Assembly (NCBI RefSeq): GCF_003544875.1
Contig: NZ_CP032093.1
Location: 2,356,001 to 2,420,000, forward strand
From: Vibrio alfacsensis
GTDB lineage: Bacteria; Pseudomonadota; Gammaproteobacteria; Enterobacterales; Vibrionaceae
DNA length: 64,000 nt
Direction: 5' to 3'
Below are positions 28,348 through 37,883 of this stretch, piece after piece. The position numbers and the translations under genes were made by a program. The stretch's first letter is position 1. Each line of letters begins with the position of its first letter. The notes under the pieces are model-generated. The model saw only the letters and a program-made list of their open reading frames with translations. It searched no databases and had not been told where the DNA came from.

Positions 28348-29010
28348 ATGCAACACCAACTTGTTGTGAAACGACTTGGACGCCAAGATTATGAGCCTGT
28401 ATGGAAGGCGATGCATGAATTTACCGATCAACGCACAGACGACACGCCAGATGAAGTTTGGTTGGTAGAGCACAACCCAGTATTTACTCAAGGACAAGCT
28501 GGTAAAGCCGAACACCTGCTTAACACTGGAGATATTCCTGTTGTACAAAGCGATAGAGGCGGTCAAGTAACCTATCATGGACCAGGCCAATTGGTTGCAT
28601 ACTTCTTGATTAACCTGCGCCGCAAAAAATTAAGCGTGCGAGATCTCGTTACTCACATTGAGAACCTCGTGATCAACACCCTAAAGGCATACAATATTGA
28701 GTCTGCCGCACGACCAGACGCTCCAGGCGTCTACGTCGACAATAAAAAAATATGTTCTCTCGGTCTTCGTATTCGAAAAGGGTGCTCATTCCACGGTCTG
28801 GCATTGAACGTAAATATGGATTTGACGCCATTTCTACGTATTAATCCATGTGGCTATGAGGGAATGGAGATGGTTCAGGTCAGTCAAATTGGCGGACCAG
28901 AAAACATCGAAACCGTAGAGAAACAATTAATAGAAGAACTCGTTACTTTGCTTGATTATGAGCAAGTAAAATTCAGCACAGAAGCACCTTCTCAAGGTAA
29001 TAAAGCATGA
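28348..29010 (+). CDS. lipB: Octanoyl-[acyl-carrier-protein]:protein N-octanoyltransferase
   Basis: Transfers octanoate from ACP to lipoyl domains of 2-oxoacid dehydrogenases and the glycine cleavage H protein. The 220-residue product has the conserved [14 protein letters not shown] segment (near residue 70), the lysine in LGLRIRKG (near 135) and the active-site cysteine in [11 protein letters not shown] (about 148). Its stop overlaps the lipA start as ATGA, so the two are translated together. Confidence 0.97.
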   Translation: MQHQLVVKRLGRQDYEPVWKAMHEFTDQRTDDTPDEVWLVEHNPVFTQGQAGKAEHLLNTGDIPVVQSDRGGQVTYHGPGQLVAYFLINLRRKKLSVRDLVTHIENLVINTLKAYNIESAARPDAPGVYVDNKKICSLGLRIRKGCSFHGLALNVNMDLTPFLRINPCGYEGMEMVQVSQIGGPENIETVEKQLIEELVTLLDYEQVKFSTEAPSQGNKA

Positions 29011-29972
29011 GCAAACCAATCCAGATGGAAAAGGGCGTTAAATACCGCGACGCCGACAAGATGGCATTGATTCCCGTAAAGAACATGCCGACAGAGCAGA
29101 AAGAAGTGCTACGTAAGCCTGATTGGATGAGAATCAAGCTACCAGCCGACAGCCAACGTATTCAAGACATCAAATCAGCGATGCGTAAGAACAAACTTCA
29201 CTCTGTATGTGAAGAAGCCTCTTGCCCTAACCTAGCTGAATGTTTTAACCACGGTACGGCCACTTTCATGATCCTAGGTGCGATCTGTACTCGCCGCTGT
29301 CCATTCTGTGACGTTGCCCATGGTCGTCCGCTTCCTGTTGAAGCTGAAGAACCGAAAAAGCTAGCAAAAACCATCGCAGATATGAAGCTGAAGTACGTTG
29401 TTATTACTTCAGTAGACCGTGATGACTTGCGTGATGGTGGTGCAGAGCACTTTGCAAACTGTAACCGTGAAATCCGCGAACTCAACCCACACATCAAGAT
29501 TGAAACTCTGGTTCCTGACTTCCGTGGTCGCATGGACGTGGCGCTTGATCTCATGAAAGACAACCCGCCAGATGTCTTCAACCACAACCTAGAAACGGCA
29601 CCTCGTCTGTACCGTAAAGCTCGCCCAGGTGCGAACTACAAGTGGTCACTACAATTGCTGCAAAAATTCAAAGAGCAGCATCCAAATGTACCGACTAAAT
29701 CAGGTCTGATGATGGGTCTTGGTGAAACAAAAGAAGAGATCGTAGAAGTACTAAAAGACCTTCGCGCACACGGTGTCACCATGCTGACTCTGGGTCAGTA
29801 CCTTGCGCCAAGCCGTCACCACCTTCCGGTAGAGCGCTACGTTCCACCAGCAGAGTTTGACGAGCTAAAAGAGATCGCACTAGAACTTGGCTTCACCCAC
29901 GCAGCATGTGGCCCATTCGTTCGCTCTTCTTACCATGCCGACATGCAAGCACAAGGCATTGAAGTGAAATAA
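29007..29972 (+). CDS. lipA: Lipoyl synthase
   Basis: Radical-SAM enzyme that inserts two sulfurs into octanoyl domains to make lipoyl cofactors. The 321-residue product has the auxiliary-cluster motif [12 protein letters not shown] (near residue 68), the radical-SAM motif CTRRCPFC (near 94) and the C-terminal serine ligand in RSSYHA (near 306). It partners lipB through a four-base overlap. The glycine-cleavage theme recurs in this window with glyA, gcvA and GcvB. Confidence 0.98.
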   Translation: MSKPIQMEKGVKYRDADKMALIPVKNMPTEQKEVLRKPDWMRIKLPADSQRIQDIKSAMRKNKLHSVCEEASCPNLAECFNHGTATFMILGAICTRRCPFCDVAHGRPLPVEAEEPKKLAKTIADMKLKYVVITSVDRDDLRDGGAEHFANCNREIRELNPHIKIETLVPDFRGRMDVALDLMKDNPPDVFNHNLETAPRLYRKARPGANYKWSLQLLQKFKEQHPNVPTKSGLMMGLGETKEEIVEVLKDLRAHGVTMLTLGQYLAPSRHHLPVERYVPPAEFDELKEIALELGFTHAACGPFVRSSYHADMQAQGIEVK

Positions 29973-29995
29973 GCTCACGTTCGTTTACGAATACC

Positions 29996-30023
29996 AAAGG
30001 TTGGCTCAGTGCCAACCTTTTTT
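29996..30023 (+). terminator. Intrinsic terminator after lipA
   Basis: AAAGGTTGGC / GCCAACCTTT stem with a short loop and six T. Confidence 0.9.
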
Positions 30024-30172
30024 GTACATGGCTAGTAGACACAGTCTAAAACACCTCACCAAGCCTCCCCTATTCCTCAGAAACCAAAACACGTCATTCC
30101 GAAGAGCCTAGGCGATATCAGGAGCCTGCTTTCAGTGCACTCTAAGCTGATATTTCCATACGCTAGAAAAAC
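30024..30172. other. Non-coding stretch between the lipA and glyA terminators
   Basis: Part of the 338-bp interval 29973-30310 between convergent genes. It contains GTCATTCCGAAGAGCCTAGG followed by ATATCAGGAG, which resembles a degenerate dispersed intergenic repeat. No ORF or RNA gene is recognised. Confidence 0.4.
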
Positions 30173-30200
30173 AAAAAGGCCCTCAAATGAGGACCTTTAA
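30173..30200 (-). terminator. Intrinsic terminator after glyA
   Basis: Read on the minus strand, an AAAGGTCCTC / GAGGGCCTTT stem (one mismatch) is followed by TTTTTGTTTTT, about 110 bp beyond the glyA stop. Confidence 0.8.
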
Positions 30201-30310
30201 ATTGAGTGAACTTTAGAAATAGATGAGTCGAGTTCTAGGAGAACACGCGGAGTTTGCTTCTAGCAAATGAGTATGTTCAACAACGAAATCGGCTCACTCT
30301 ATGAAGAAAG

Positions 30311-31561
30311 TTACGCATAAACTGGTAGACGCTTACAGATCTCCAAAACTTTCTGTTTCGTTGCTTCGATAACTTCTTCGTTGCCGATGTTATCTAGTAC
30401 GTCACACATCCAGTTTGCTAGCTCTTTCGCGTCATCTTCAGTGAAGCCGCGACGAGTGATTGCTGGTGTACCTACGCGGATACCAGACGTTACGAATGGG
30501 CTACGTGGATCGTTTGGTACAGAGTTCTTATTTACTGTGATGTTTGCTGCACCTAGTGCTGCATCTGCATCTTTACCTGTAATATCCTTGTCGATTAGGT
30601 CAACTAGAAATAGGTGGTTTTCTGTGCCGTTAGATACGATCTTGTAGCCACGCTCTTGGAATTGGCCAACCATTGCTTTTGCGTTTTTCACTACGCGAGC
30701 TTGGTAAGCTTTGAACTCAGGTTCCATTGCTTCTTTAAACGCTACTGCTTTACCAGCGATAACGTGCATTAGAGGGCCACCTTGACCACCAGGGAATACT
30801 GCTGAGTTCAGCTTTTTGTACATGTCTTCGCCCGCATTCGACAGGATCAGACCACCACGAGGGCCTGCTAGCGTTTTATGCGTCGTCGTTGTTACTACGT
30901 GAGCATGTGGAACTGGTGTTGGGTATTCGCCTGCAGCGATCAAACCTGCAACGTGCGCCATGTCTACGAATAAGTAAGCATCAACTTTGTCTGCGATTTC
31001 ACGCATGCGCTTCCAATCAACGATTTGCGAGTAAGCAGAGAAACCACCGATGATCATCTTAGGCTTGTGCTCAAATGCTAACTGTTCCATCTCGTCGTAG
31101 TTGATTTGACCCGCTTCGTCGATACCGTAAGGAATCACATTGTAGTGCTTACCAGAGAAGTTAACAGGAGAGCCGTGAGTTAGGTGGCCACCGTGTGCTA
31201 GGCTCATACCTAGAACGGTATCGCCTGGGTTCAGAAGCGCCATGTAAACTGCGCTGTTTGCTTGAGAACCTGAGTGAGGCTGTACGTTCGCGTACTCACA
31301 ACCGAACAGTTGGCATGCACGATCGATAGCGAGTGCTTCAGCTTTATCTACGTACTCACAACCGCCGTAGTAACGCTTGCCTGGGTAGCCTTCCGCGTAT
31401 TTATTCGTTAGCTGTGAACCTTGCGCTTCCATTACACGTGGACTTGTGTAGTTTTCAGAAGCGATAAGTTCAATGTGTTCTTCCTGGCGAAGGGTTTCTT
31501 CCTGGATAGCTGCGAACAGTTCCGCATCGTAATCTGCGATGTTCATATCACGCTTAAGCAT
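30311..31561 (-). CDS. glyA: Serine hydroxymethyltransferase
   Basis: PLP enzyme that interconverts serine and glycine with tetrahydrofolate, the main source of one-carbon units. The 416-residue product has the internal-aldimine lysine in [15 protein letters not shown] (about residue 229) and the N-terminal [13 protein letters not shown] segment. ATG 31561 has GGAGATAC upstream. A PurR-type operator lies 59 bp upstream of the start, matching control by purine supply known for E. coli glyA. Confidence 0.98.
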   Translation of the reverse strand: MLKRDMNIADYDAELFAAIQEETLRQEEHIELIASENYTSPRVMEAQGSQLTNKYAEGYPGKRYYGGCEYVDKAEALAIDRACQLFGCEYANVQPHSGSQANSAVYMALLNPGDTVLGMSLAHGGHLTHGSPVNFSGKHYNVIPYGIDEAGQINYDEMEQLAFEHKPKMIIGGFSAYSQIVDWKRMREIADKVDAYLFVDMAHVAGLIAAGEYPTPVPHAHVVTTTTHKTLAGPRGGLILSNAGEDMYKKLNSAVFPGGQGGPLMHVIAGKAVAFKEAMEPEFKAYQARVVKNAKAMVGQFQERGYKIVSNGTENHLFLVDLIDKDITGKDADAALGAANITVNKNSVPNDPRSPFVTSGIRVGTPAITRRGFTEDDAKELANWMCDVLDNIGNEEVIEATKQKVLEICKRLPVYA

Positions 31562-31619
31562 CTGTATCTCCTGACTCAGATTAGTACTGAAAGTTGCAAA
31601 AAAACTGAATAATGACCTA

Positions 31620-31635
31620 ACGCAAACGTTTTCGT
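31620..31635 (-). promoter_or_regulatory. PurR operator upstream of glyA
   Basis: ACGCAAACGTTTTCGT fits the E. coli PurR box consensus at every fixed position. It lies between glyA and the divergent YitT gene. Repression of glyA by PurR with hypoxanthine or guanine is known in E. coli and inferred here. Confidence 0.85.
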
Positions 31636-31906
31636 CACTCTAATAGCGCGCATTCTACAGAATTTGATCTAGGTCATAAAGAGAAATTTACCATTTTCTC
31701 ATGCAGTTTTTTCATGATGACAAGTAAAAATATCATGCCGATATGGCAAGCACTTCGCCATGTTTTATTAAGTGTCAATTTTGCGCTTTACACCCTGTAA
31801 AACAACAATTACATAGGTTTACCGCAAATTTTACCCTCTAGCTACCGAAAAGGTCACCTTTTTACTACTATGCATGCCCAATTTATCTCCAATGACTGCA
31901 CATTAG
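31636..31906. other. Rest of the glyA / YitT-gene divergent region
   Basis: AT-rich, about 270 bp. No ORF, no terminator, and none of the conserved elements of a glycine riboswitch. It should contain both promoters, but no -35/-10 pair stands out. Confidence 0.45.
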
Positions 31907-32509
31907 ATGGAAAAACACTCAAGAAAAGAAGACTGGATAGCAATTCTTACGGGGACCTTTTTGGTTGCTCAAGGCGTTTTTTTTCTCCAATCCGCCAACC
32001 TCTTAACAGGGGGCACGACTGGCTTGGCTTTGCTTATTAGCCAATTTACACCTTTTACCTTTGGTGTGCTGTACTTTTTAGCCAACTGCCCTTTTTACTT
32101 ATTGGCTTGGAAACGTTTTGGCCGTCATTTTGCGATTAACAGTGCCATTTCTGGTGCTTTGGTTTCTGTCTTTGCCGATAATCTGTATTTACTGATTTCA
32201 CTGGAATCTATCAATGAGATTTACTGCGCTGTAGCTGGTGGGCTCTTGATGGGCTTGGGAATGCTGATCCTATTCCGCCACCGCTCTAGTTTGGGTGGCT
32301 TCAACGTACTGTGCTTATTCATTCAGGACAAGTTTGGAATCTCGGTAGGCAAATCTCAGATGGCGATAGATGCTTGTATCTTGTTTGCGTCTTTCTTCTT
32401 CGTCACTCCGTGGGTTATCGGCTTGTCGATTCTTGGTGCCTTTGCGCTAAACCTTGTCCTTGCGATGAACCACAAACCGCATCGTTATTCTGTAAGCTAC
32501 GGTTCATAA
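31907..32509 (+). CDS. YitT-family membrane protein
   Basis: A 200-residue polytopic inner-membrane protein with five to six hydrophobic segments, beginning DWIAILTGTFLVAQGVFF. The GGTTGLALLIS segment near residue 33 and the HRSSLGGFNVLCLF repeat-like segment near 125 are typical of the YitT/DUF161 family. The family function is not established and transport is often assumed. It stands alone between glyA (divergent) and treC (convergent) and has its own terminator. Confidence 0.85.
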   Translation: MEKHSRKEDWIAILTGTFLVAQGVFFLQSANLLTGGTTGLALLISQFTPFTFGVLYFLANCPFYLLAWKRFGRHFAINSAISGALVSVFADNLYLLISLESINEIYCAVAGGLLMGLGMLILFRHRSSLGGFNVLCLFIQDKFGISVGKSQMAIDACILFASFFFVTPWVIGLSILGAFALNLVLAMNHKPHRYSVSYGS

Positions 32510-32520
32510 GACTTAAAGAC

Positions 32521-32553
32521 AAAAAGGCTTTGGGGAGCACTCCAAAGCCTTTT
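32521..32553 (+). terminator. Intrinsic terminator after the YitT gene (bidirectional)
   Basis: AAAAAGGCTTTGG / CCAAAGCCTTTT stem with a GGAGCACT loop region. It can also end treC from the other side. Confidence 0.9.
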
Positions 32554-32594
32554 GTTTAGGATCGAAATCCTTAGGGGTATTTTTATATTTACCT

Positions 32595-34280
32595 TTAAGA
32601 CTCAATCAGCAAGATGCGAGTTTCGTAAGGACGCAATACTTGGTGATTAGAAGCAATCGCGCTGGTCGCATTTTGATAGTTGGAAAGCAGATTTTTGGCT
32701 TTACTCATATCAAAGCGCTCTGGTAATACGCACTCCACTTCTTCACCGTAGTAGTTGTTGATACATAGCAGCGTTTGTTTATCGTTCTGACGTGCGTAAG
32801 CAAAAATACGTTTGTGCTCAGGCAGCAGGTCCTCGTAACGGCCATCAGTGATCACTTGAACCTGTTTACGCAGCTCAATCAAGCGCTTGTAGAAGTAGAA
32901 CACCGAGTTCAAATCGGCAATCGCAGCTTCTGCGTTGATCTCAGAATAGTTCTGAGCCACCTCTAGCCACGGCGTACCTTCAGTAAAGCCCGCGTGTTTC
33001 GCGCTGTTCCATTGCATTGGCGTACGTGAGTTATCACGCGACTTCTGTGCCAAAATCGCCATCATGTCGTCGTGAGATACGCCATCGCGATTGACCATGA
33101 TGTCGTACATATTCGTACTTTCAACATCGCGATATTGGCTGATTTCGGTGTAACCTGGGTTGGTCATGCCGATCTCTTCGCCTTGGTAAACATAAGGTGT
33201 GCCTTGCATCATGTGTACTGATGCCGCTAGCATCTTGGCAGATTCAACACGGTATTGTTCGTCGTTACCTAATCGGCTCACAACGCGTGGCTGGTCGTGG
33301 TTACACCAAAATAGCGCGCCCCACCCTTTGCCATTTAAGCCGGTTTGCCAGTGGTTGAAGATCTGTTTCAGTTGGATGAAATCAAACGGCGCCTTCGTCC
33401 ACTTATCACCATTTGGGTAATCAACTTTTAGGTGGTGGAAGTTGAACACCATCGACAGCTCTTTGCCATCTTGCGCTGAATACTGCTGACAATGCTCTAG
33501 CGTGGTGGAAGACATTTCACCTACCGTCACGCTGCCGTACTTTTGAAATACGGCTTCGCTGATCTCTTGAAGATATTCGTGCACACGTGGGCCGTCGGTG
33601 TAGAAACGGCGACCATCACCAAACTCATCACTTGGAAAATCTTGCTGTTTGGAAATCAGGTTGATAACGTCAAGACGGAAACCATCCACACCTTTCTCCG
33701 CCCAAAAACTGATGACTTCTTTGACTTCTTCACGCACTACCGGGTTTTCCCAGTTTAGGTCGGCTTGCTCTTTAGCAAAAAGGTGCAAATAGTACTGACC
33801 TGTTTTTTCATCCAACGCCCAAGCATTGCCACCAAACTTAGATTGCCAATTGTTTGGCTCTGCGCCATCAACCGGATCTTTCCAGATGTAGTAATCACGG
33901 TAAGGGCTGTTTTTGTCACCTAATGCCGATTGGAACCACTTGTGCTCTGTTGAAGTATGGTTAACCACGATGTCCATGATGATTCGAATACCCAGTTGAT
34001 GAGCCTCTGCCAAAAGGGTATCGAAATCTTGCATGGTGCCGAAATCAGGGTTGATCGCGCAGTAATCGGAAATGTCATAACCGTTGTCGATCATTGGCGA
34101 TTGATAAACCGGCGTCAGCCAAATCGCATCCACACCAAGGTGTTTTAGATAATCCAGTTTAGAAATGATCCCTTTAATATCGCCCGTGCCTTTACTTCCA
34201 CTGTCACAAAAGCTTTTTGGGTAAATTTGGTAGATGGTTGCGGTTTTCCACCAGCTCTCATCATGCTTGGTCATTGCCAT
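32595..34280 (-). CDS. treC: Alpha,alpha-phosphotrehalase
   Basis: Cytosolic GH13 enzyme that splits trehalose 6-phosphate into glucose and glucose 6-phosphate. It shows the N-terminal WWKTATIYQIYPKSF, the region I motif DIVVNHTS, the nucleophile in GFRLDVINL (near residue 200), the acid/base in TVGEMS (near 255) and a substrate histidine in WCNHDQPR (near 327). Start 34280 (MAMTKHDE) is chosen. An in-frame ATG at 34274 and a GTG at 34289 are alternatives. It lies 90 bp after treB, with a hairpin between them. Confidence 0.95.
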   Translation of the reverse strand: MAMTKHDESWWKTATIYQIYPKSFCDSGSKGTGDIKGIISKLDYLKHLGVDAIWLTPVYQSPMIDNGYDISDYCAINPDFGTMQDFDTLLAEAHQLGIRIIMDIVVNHTSTEHKWFQSALGDKNSPYRDYYIWKDPVDGAEPNNWQSKFGGNAWALDEKTGQYYLHLFAKEQADLNWENPVVREEVKEVISFWAEKGVDGFRLDVINLISKQQDFPSDEFGDGRRFYTDGPRVHEYLQEISEAVFQKYGSVTVGEMSSTTLEHCQQYSAQDGKELSMVFNFHHLKVDYPNGDKWTKAPFDFIQLKQIFNHWQTGLNGKGWGALFWCNHDQPRVVSRLGNDEQYRVESAKMLAASVHMMQGTPYVYQGEEIGMTNPGYTEISQYRDVESTNMYDIMVNRDGVSHDDMMAILAQKSRDNSRTPMQWNSAKHAGFTEGTPWLEVAQNYSEINAEAAIADLNSVFYFYKRLIELRKQVQVITDGRYEDLLPEHKRIFAYARQNDKQTLLCINNYYGEEVECVLPERFDMSKAKNLLSNYQNATSAIASNHQVLRPYETRILLIES

Positions 34281-34340
34281 TTCTAACACTCACTTACCAA
34301 TAAACGGAAACTTAAAATATTGAAAATAGAAGAGATAAAC

Positions 34341-34362
34341 GAGGCAGCCAAATCACTGCCTC
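34341..34362 (-). other. Hairpin between treB and treC
   Basis: Perfect GAGGCAGTG-type inverted repeat (GAGGCAG / CTGCCTC) just after the treB stop, without a long T run. It may tune the treB to treC expression ratio. Confidence 0.5.
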
Positions 34363-34370
34363 GGTTTGAA

Positions 34371-35807
34371 TTACGCGTTAGCAGTTTCTAACTCACCTTT
34401 CATTTGCGCACGCTTATACAACACAAGCGTCAGTGCCACTGGGACCACAATCGCCACCAACATCGCCAGAGCAAAGACACCCCAGAACTGTGGTTGGATA
34501 GACAAGATGCCCGGCAAACCGCCCACACCGATACCGTTCGCCATCACACCTGCGCTGCCACAGATAGCAGCAGCAATCGCACTGCCGATCATTGCACTCA
34601 GCATTGGGAATTTGTATTTCAAGTTGATGCCGTACATCGCTGGTTCCGTCACACCAAGGTAAGCAGAGATAGCCGCAGGCACTGAGATATCGCGCTCGCC
34701 ATGTTTTTTACTGATAATAATGATGCCGACTACCGCTGAAGCTTGAGCAATATTTGAAAGTGCAATCAAAGGCCAAATTGGCGTTCCGCCTAGCTCTTGC
34801 ATCAGTTGAAGATCAACCGCGTTGGTGGTGTGGTGAATACCGGTAATCACCAATGGCGCGTATAGGAAGCCAAAGATGGTTGAGCCAATCATTGCGAAGT
34901 CACCCGTCATGGCTGCTTTTGCTGCGAAAGCAACGCCGTCACCCAACATACGACCGAATGGACCAATGATAGAGTGCGCAAGAATCACAGACACAATGAT
35001 AGAAACAAACGGTACGACCACTAGGTAAAGGTAAGACGGAATGATGCGTTTTAAGTTGGTTTCAATGAACGCCAAGGCGACACCCGCTAACATGGCCGGA
35101 ATCACTTGCGCTTGATACCCTACTTTCTCGATGGCGAATAAGCCAAAGTCCCACACTTCTGGCACCTGCTTACCAATCAGATAGGCGTTCATTAACTGTG
35201 GCGAAACCAGCGTGACACCCAATGTGATACCCAGAATCGGAGTACCGCCGAGTTTTTTCACTGTCGACCAACACACACCAACCGGTAGGAAGAAGAAGAT
35301 CGCCTCCCCAATGAGCCATAAGAAAGAGTGTACTGTTGCCCAAAACTGGCTGATTTCCGTGAGCGTTTGACCATCAAACATCTTGATGTCGCCAATCACG
35401 TTACGGAAACCAAGAATCAGACCACCGGTGATGATCGCTGGTAGCAGTGGTACAAAGATTTCAGCAAGGTGGGAAATACCACGCTCAACGATGTTCATGT
35501 TTTGACGAGCGGCGTTCTTAGATTCATCTTTGCTCGCTTCACTTTTACCGCTTAGCTCGATCAGTACCTTGTATACCTCATCGACTTCCGTGCCGATCAC
35601 CACTTGGAACTGACCTGCGTTGGTAAAGCAGCCTTTAACCATAGGTAGTGCATCTAACTGTTTGGTATCGGCTTTGTCAGTGTCATTCAACACGAAACGC
35701 AAGCGAGTTAAACAGTGGCTTACACTGGCAATATTGTCCGATCCCCCGACCAACTCAATAAGACGCTGTACATCTTGACGCGCAATCTTACTCATAACTT
35801 TGTCCAC
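34371..35807 (-). CDS. treB: PTS trehalose transporter, IIBC components
   Basis: Inner-membrane phosphotransferase permease that imports trehalose as trehalose 6-phosphate for TreC. The 478-residue product has an N-terminal IIB domain with the phosphorylated cysteine in VSHCLTRLRF (about residue 31), a linker, and a IIC domain of about ten hydrophobic segments. No IIA domain is fused, so phosphate should come from the glucose IIA (Crr) elsewhere, as known for E. coli. It is preceded by two TreR-type operators. Confidence 0.95.
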   Translation of the reverse strand: MDKVMSKIARQDVQRLIELVGGSDNIASVSHCLTRLRFVLNDTDKADTKQLDALPMVKGCFTNAGQFQVVIGTEVDEVYKVLIELSGKSEASKDESKNAARQNMNIVERGISHLAEIFVPLLPAIITGGLILGFRNVIGDIKMFDGQTLTEISQFWATVHSFLWLIGEAIFFFLPVGVCWSTVKKLGGTPILGITLGVTLVSPQLMNAYLIGKQVPEVWDFGLFAIEKVGYQAQVIPAMLAGVALAFIETNLKRIIPSYLYLVVVPFVSIIVSVILAHSIIGPFGRMLGDGVAFAAKAAMTGDFAMIGSTIFGFLYAPLVITGIHHTTNAVDLQLMQELGGTPIWPLIALSNIAQASAVVGIIIISKKHGERDISVPAAISAYLGVTEPAMYGINLKYKFPMLSAMIGSAIAAAICGSAGVMANGIGVGGLPGILSIQPQFWGVFALAMLVAIVVPVALTLVLYKRAQMKGELETANA

Positions 35808-35846
35808 CCTGTATTGGATACATTCAATTCATCGTTTTATTTTTAT

Positions 35847-35864
35847 AATGGGAACATTCCCATT
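35847..35864 (-). promoter_or_regulatory. TreR-type operator O1
   Basis: Perfect 18-bp palindrome AATGGGAA / TTCCCATT with centre CA, 40 bp upstream of treB. The core GGGAA..TTCCC resembles LacI-family TreR sites. Confidence 0.8.
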
Positions 35865-35901
35865 TGATGATTTTAATAGTGCCATTTCGCATTCAAAACA
35901 A

Positions 35902-35919
35902 AATGGGAACAGTCCCATT
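35902..35919 (-). promoter_or_regulatory. TreR-type operator O2
   Basis: AATGGGAACAGTCCCATT, nearly identical to O1 and 55 bp away from it, in the treR-treB gap. Two sites about five helical turns apart suit looping by a dimer of dimers or cooperative binding. Confidence 0.78.
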
Positions 35920-35969
35920 AGTTGAGAATGATCACAGTATAATTTTAGAGCAGATCATCGAAAGGAGGA

Positions 35970-36917
35970 TTAACGACAGATAGGCTGCTGGGTGAAGTGC
36001 ACCACAGAATCATCGCCATTCAATTGATTAATCAGCATGTTAGCGGCTTTTTCACCGGCATGAGAGTAGCCAGGATCCACACTAAAGACATTCGGAAAGA
36101 GAAAAGAAAGTAATTCATTGCCACCCACACCAGTGACCACCACATCTTCACGCCCCATTTCTTGCAGACGTTTAATCACACCGAGAGCGATGGTGTCACT
36201 GGCACAAGCGATGGCTTGCGTATCGGATTGAAGGACTTGATCCACCAGCTGATAAGCACTTTCGTGGTTGAGCTTGCCGGTTTGAAAACAAGGTTCGATG
36301 CGCTTTTGCTCACACCAAGATTGGTAAGCATTAAGGCGAGCAAGACCTGTCGTACGGTCTTCTGGATCAACACCAATATAAGCAATGCGAGAAATAGACT
36401 GTTGTTCCAGATGGGAAAGCGCCATGTCAATAACGCCTTGGTTATCGTAGTTGATCGAGGAAACCATTTGCGTGTCCATCGCGATCACGACAATGCGATT
36501 GCCCCACTCTGCCAAGGCTTTTTCGTCACATCCGGTAAAACCAAAAACAATCACCCCGTCAACATTGCGACGTTTAAGCACATTTAAGTGTTCATTGGTT
36601 TTATCACGATCGAATTGGCTTTCCATGATCACCACGTCATACCCTGCCGAGTACAAGGCATTCAACATGGTACCGACCGCGCGGTTTTCTGATGGAGAGT
36701 CCAAACGAGAGATGATCACACCGACCACCTTTTGACTACCGCCACGCATTGACTGTGCCGATTTTGATGGCATATAACCGGACTCATGAATAATTCGTTC
36801 CACTTTCTCACGCGTTTGTGGTTTTACCTTGGGATCATTGGTAAGCACACGGCTGACCGTCGATTTTCCTACGCCAGCCAGTTTCGCGATATCAAGAATA
36901 GTGAGTTTTTTGCTCAT
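35970..36917 (-). CDS. treR: Trehalose operon repressor
   Basis: LacI/GalR-family repressor that senses trehalose 6-phosphate. The 315-residue product has an N-terminal helix-turn-helix (LTILDIAKLAGVGKSTVSRVL, residues 4-24), a hinge helix region, and a periplasmic-binding-protein-like effector domain. It lies just upstream of treB on the same strand, with two matching palindromes in the gap. It ends with QQPICR after a short C-terminus, as in other TreR proteins. Confidence 0.95.
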   Translation of the reverse strand: MSKKLTILDIAKLAGVGKSTVSRVLTNDPKVKPQTREKVERIIHESGYMPSKSAQSMRGGSQKVVGVIISRLDSPSENRAVGTMLNALYSAGYDVVIMESQFDRDKTNEHLNVLKRRNVDGVIVFGFTGCDEKALAEWGNRIVVIAMDTQMVSSINYDNQGVIDMALSHLEQQSISRIAYIGVDPEDRTTGLARLNAYQSWCEQKRIEPCFQTGKLNHESAYQLVDQVLQSDTQAIACASDTIALGVIKRLQEMGREDVVVTGVGGNELLSFLFPNVFSVDPGYSHAGEKAANMLINQLNGDDSVVHFTQQPICR

Positions 36918-36947
36918 AAGTGATCAAACTAAAAGAGGGAGTCAAAC

Positions 36948-36972
36948 AAAAGGGAAGCACTGGCCTCCCTTA
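36948..36972 (-). terminator. Probable terminator between gmhB and treR
   Basis: On the minus strand, an AAGGGAGGC / GCTTCCCTT stem is followed by TTTGTTTG. It separates gmhB from treR. Confidence 0.65.
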
Positions 36973-36991
36973 TCTCAATGAATAGTAAAAA

Positions 36992-37543
36992 TTACTTGTT
37001 TAGGTACGCAGGAACATCTGCAATGCTATCAAGTACAACCGTAGCTAACGCTTCACCTTGTTCTGTAACAGGCTTTCCTGTACGTACCAAAATCTTGGTG
37101 CCAACGCCTGCCGCTTCAGCTGCCATCATATCTTCAGCTTTATCACCAATCATCACTGATTTCGCCATATCGATTTTCAAGAAATCGCGTGCAGAAATGA
37201 ACATCCCTGGTTTTGGCTTGCGACAATCACAATCTTGTTTGTATTCGCCAACGCCATGTTCTGGATGATGTGGACAATAATAAAAACCATCGAACTCGAC
37301 GCCATTGTCAACGAAGTTCCAGTCCATCCATTGAGTTAATGATAAGAAACGATCTTCACTGTATTTACCGCGTCCGATACCTGATTGGTTCGTCACTAGT
37401 ACTAGTAGGTAGCCTTGATCTTTTAGCGCTTTTGTCGCCTCAAACACACCGTCAATGTACTCAAAATCATGTTCATCATGAACGTAGCCATGATCAACGT
37501 TAATTACGCCATCACGATCGATAAAAACAGCTGGTTTTGCCAA
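36992..37543 (-). CDS. gmhB: D-glycero-beta-D-manno-heptose-1,7-bisphosphate 7-phosphatase
   Basis: HAD-family phosphatase in the synthesis of ADP-heptose for the LPS inner core. The 183-residue product starts [15 protein letters not shown], with the nucleophile and acid aspartates DxD at residues 9-11. The zinc loop cysteines and histidines are in [10 protein letters not shown] and [10 protein letters not shown] (about 90-112). [10 protein letters not shown] is HAD motif IV. It is divergent from metN, the same neighbour as in E. coli. Confidence 0.95.
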   Translation of the reverse strand: MAKPAVFIDRDGVINVDHGYVHDEHDFEYIDGVFEATKALKDQGYLLVLVTNQSGIGRGKYSEDRFLSLTQWMDWNFVDNGVEFDGFYYCPHHPEHGVGEYKQDCDCRKPKPGMFISARDFLKIDMAKSVMIGDKAEDMMAAEAAGVGTKILVRTGKPVTEQGEALATVVLDSIADVPAYLNK

Positions 37544-37738
37544 AACGTATTTCTCTATTTACTCGGTTTGATTAGATTATTACATACCTTATACGCTTCA
37601 ACACTATCTAATTCATGTTAAAGCAGGACAAAACTATTGATTTATTGCTTGAGAATCTGTAAATCTGAAAAGCAACACTTCCCTCTTACATCTTCTCCCC
37701 TTAGTAACATCCCTTACAAAATAGTAACCAGAAGTTTT

Positions 37739-37754
37739 AGACGTCTAGACGTAA
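37739..37754 (+). promoter_or_regulatory. Tandem met boxes (MetJ operator) upstream of metN
   Basis: AGACGTCT at 37739-37746 is a perfect met box and is followed immediately by AGACGTAA. MetJ binds two or more adjacent 8-bp boxes. The boxes end just before a -35-like TTGACT at 37764-37769, which is followed 17 bp later by TAGCAT. The rest of the 340-bp gmhB-metN interval shows nothing else. Confidence 0.88.
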
Positions 37755-37883
37755 AAATATCTATTGACTTCATTTCGCTTACCCCATAGCATCAACTGAG
37801 AATTGAGATAAAGTTCAAAATTTACTCCTGTTAAAAGCCGTTTTTAACAGTGAAGTTCCCAGTATCTCTGTGCAGGTTGAAAC

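Noticed and set aside
31562..31906. Glycine riboswitch upstream of glyA
   Set aside because: No tandem aptamer core sequence is visible. A PurR box explains the regulation better.
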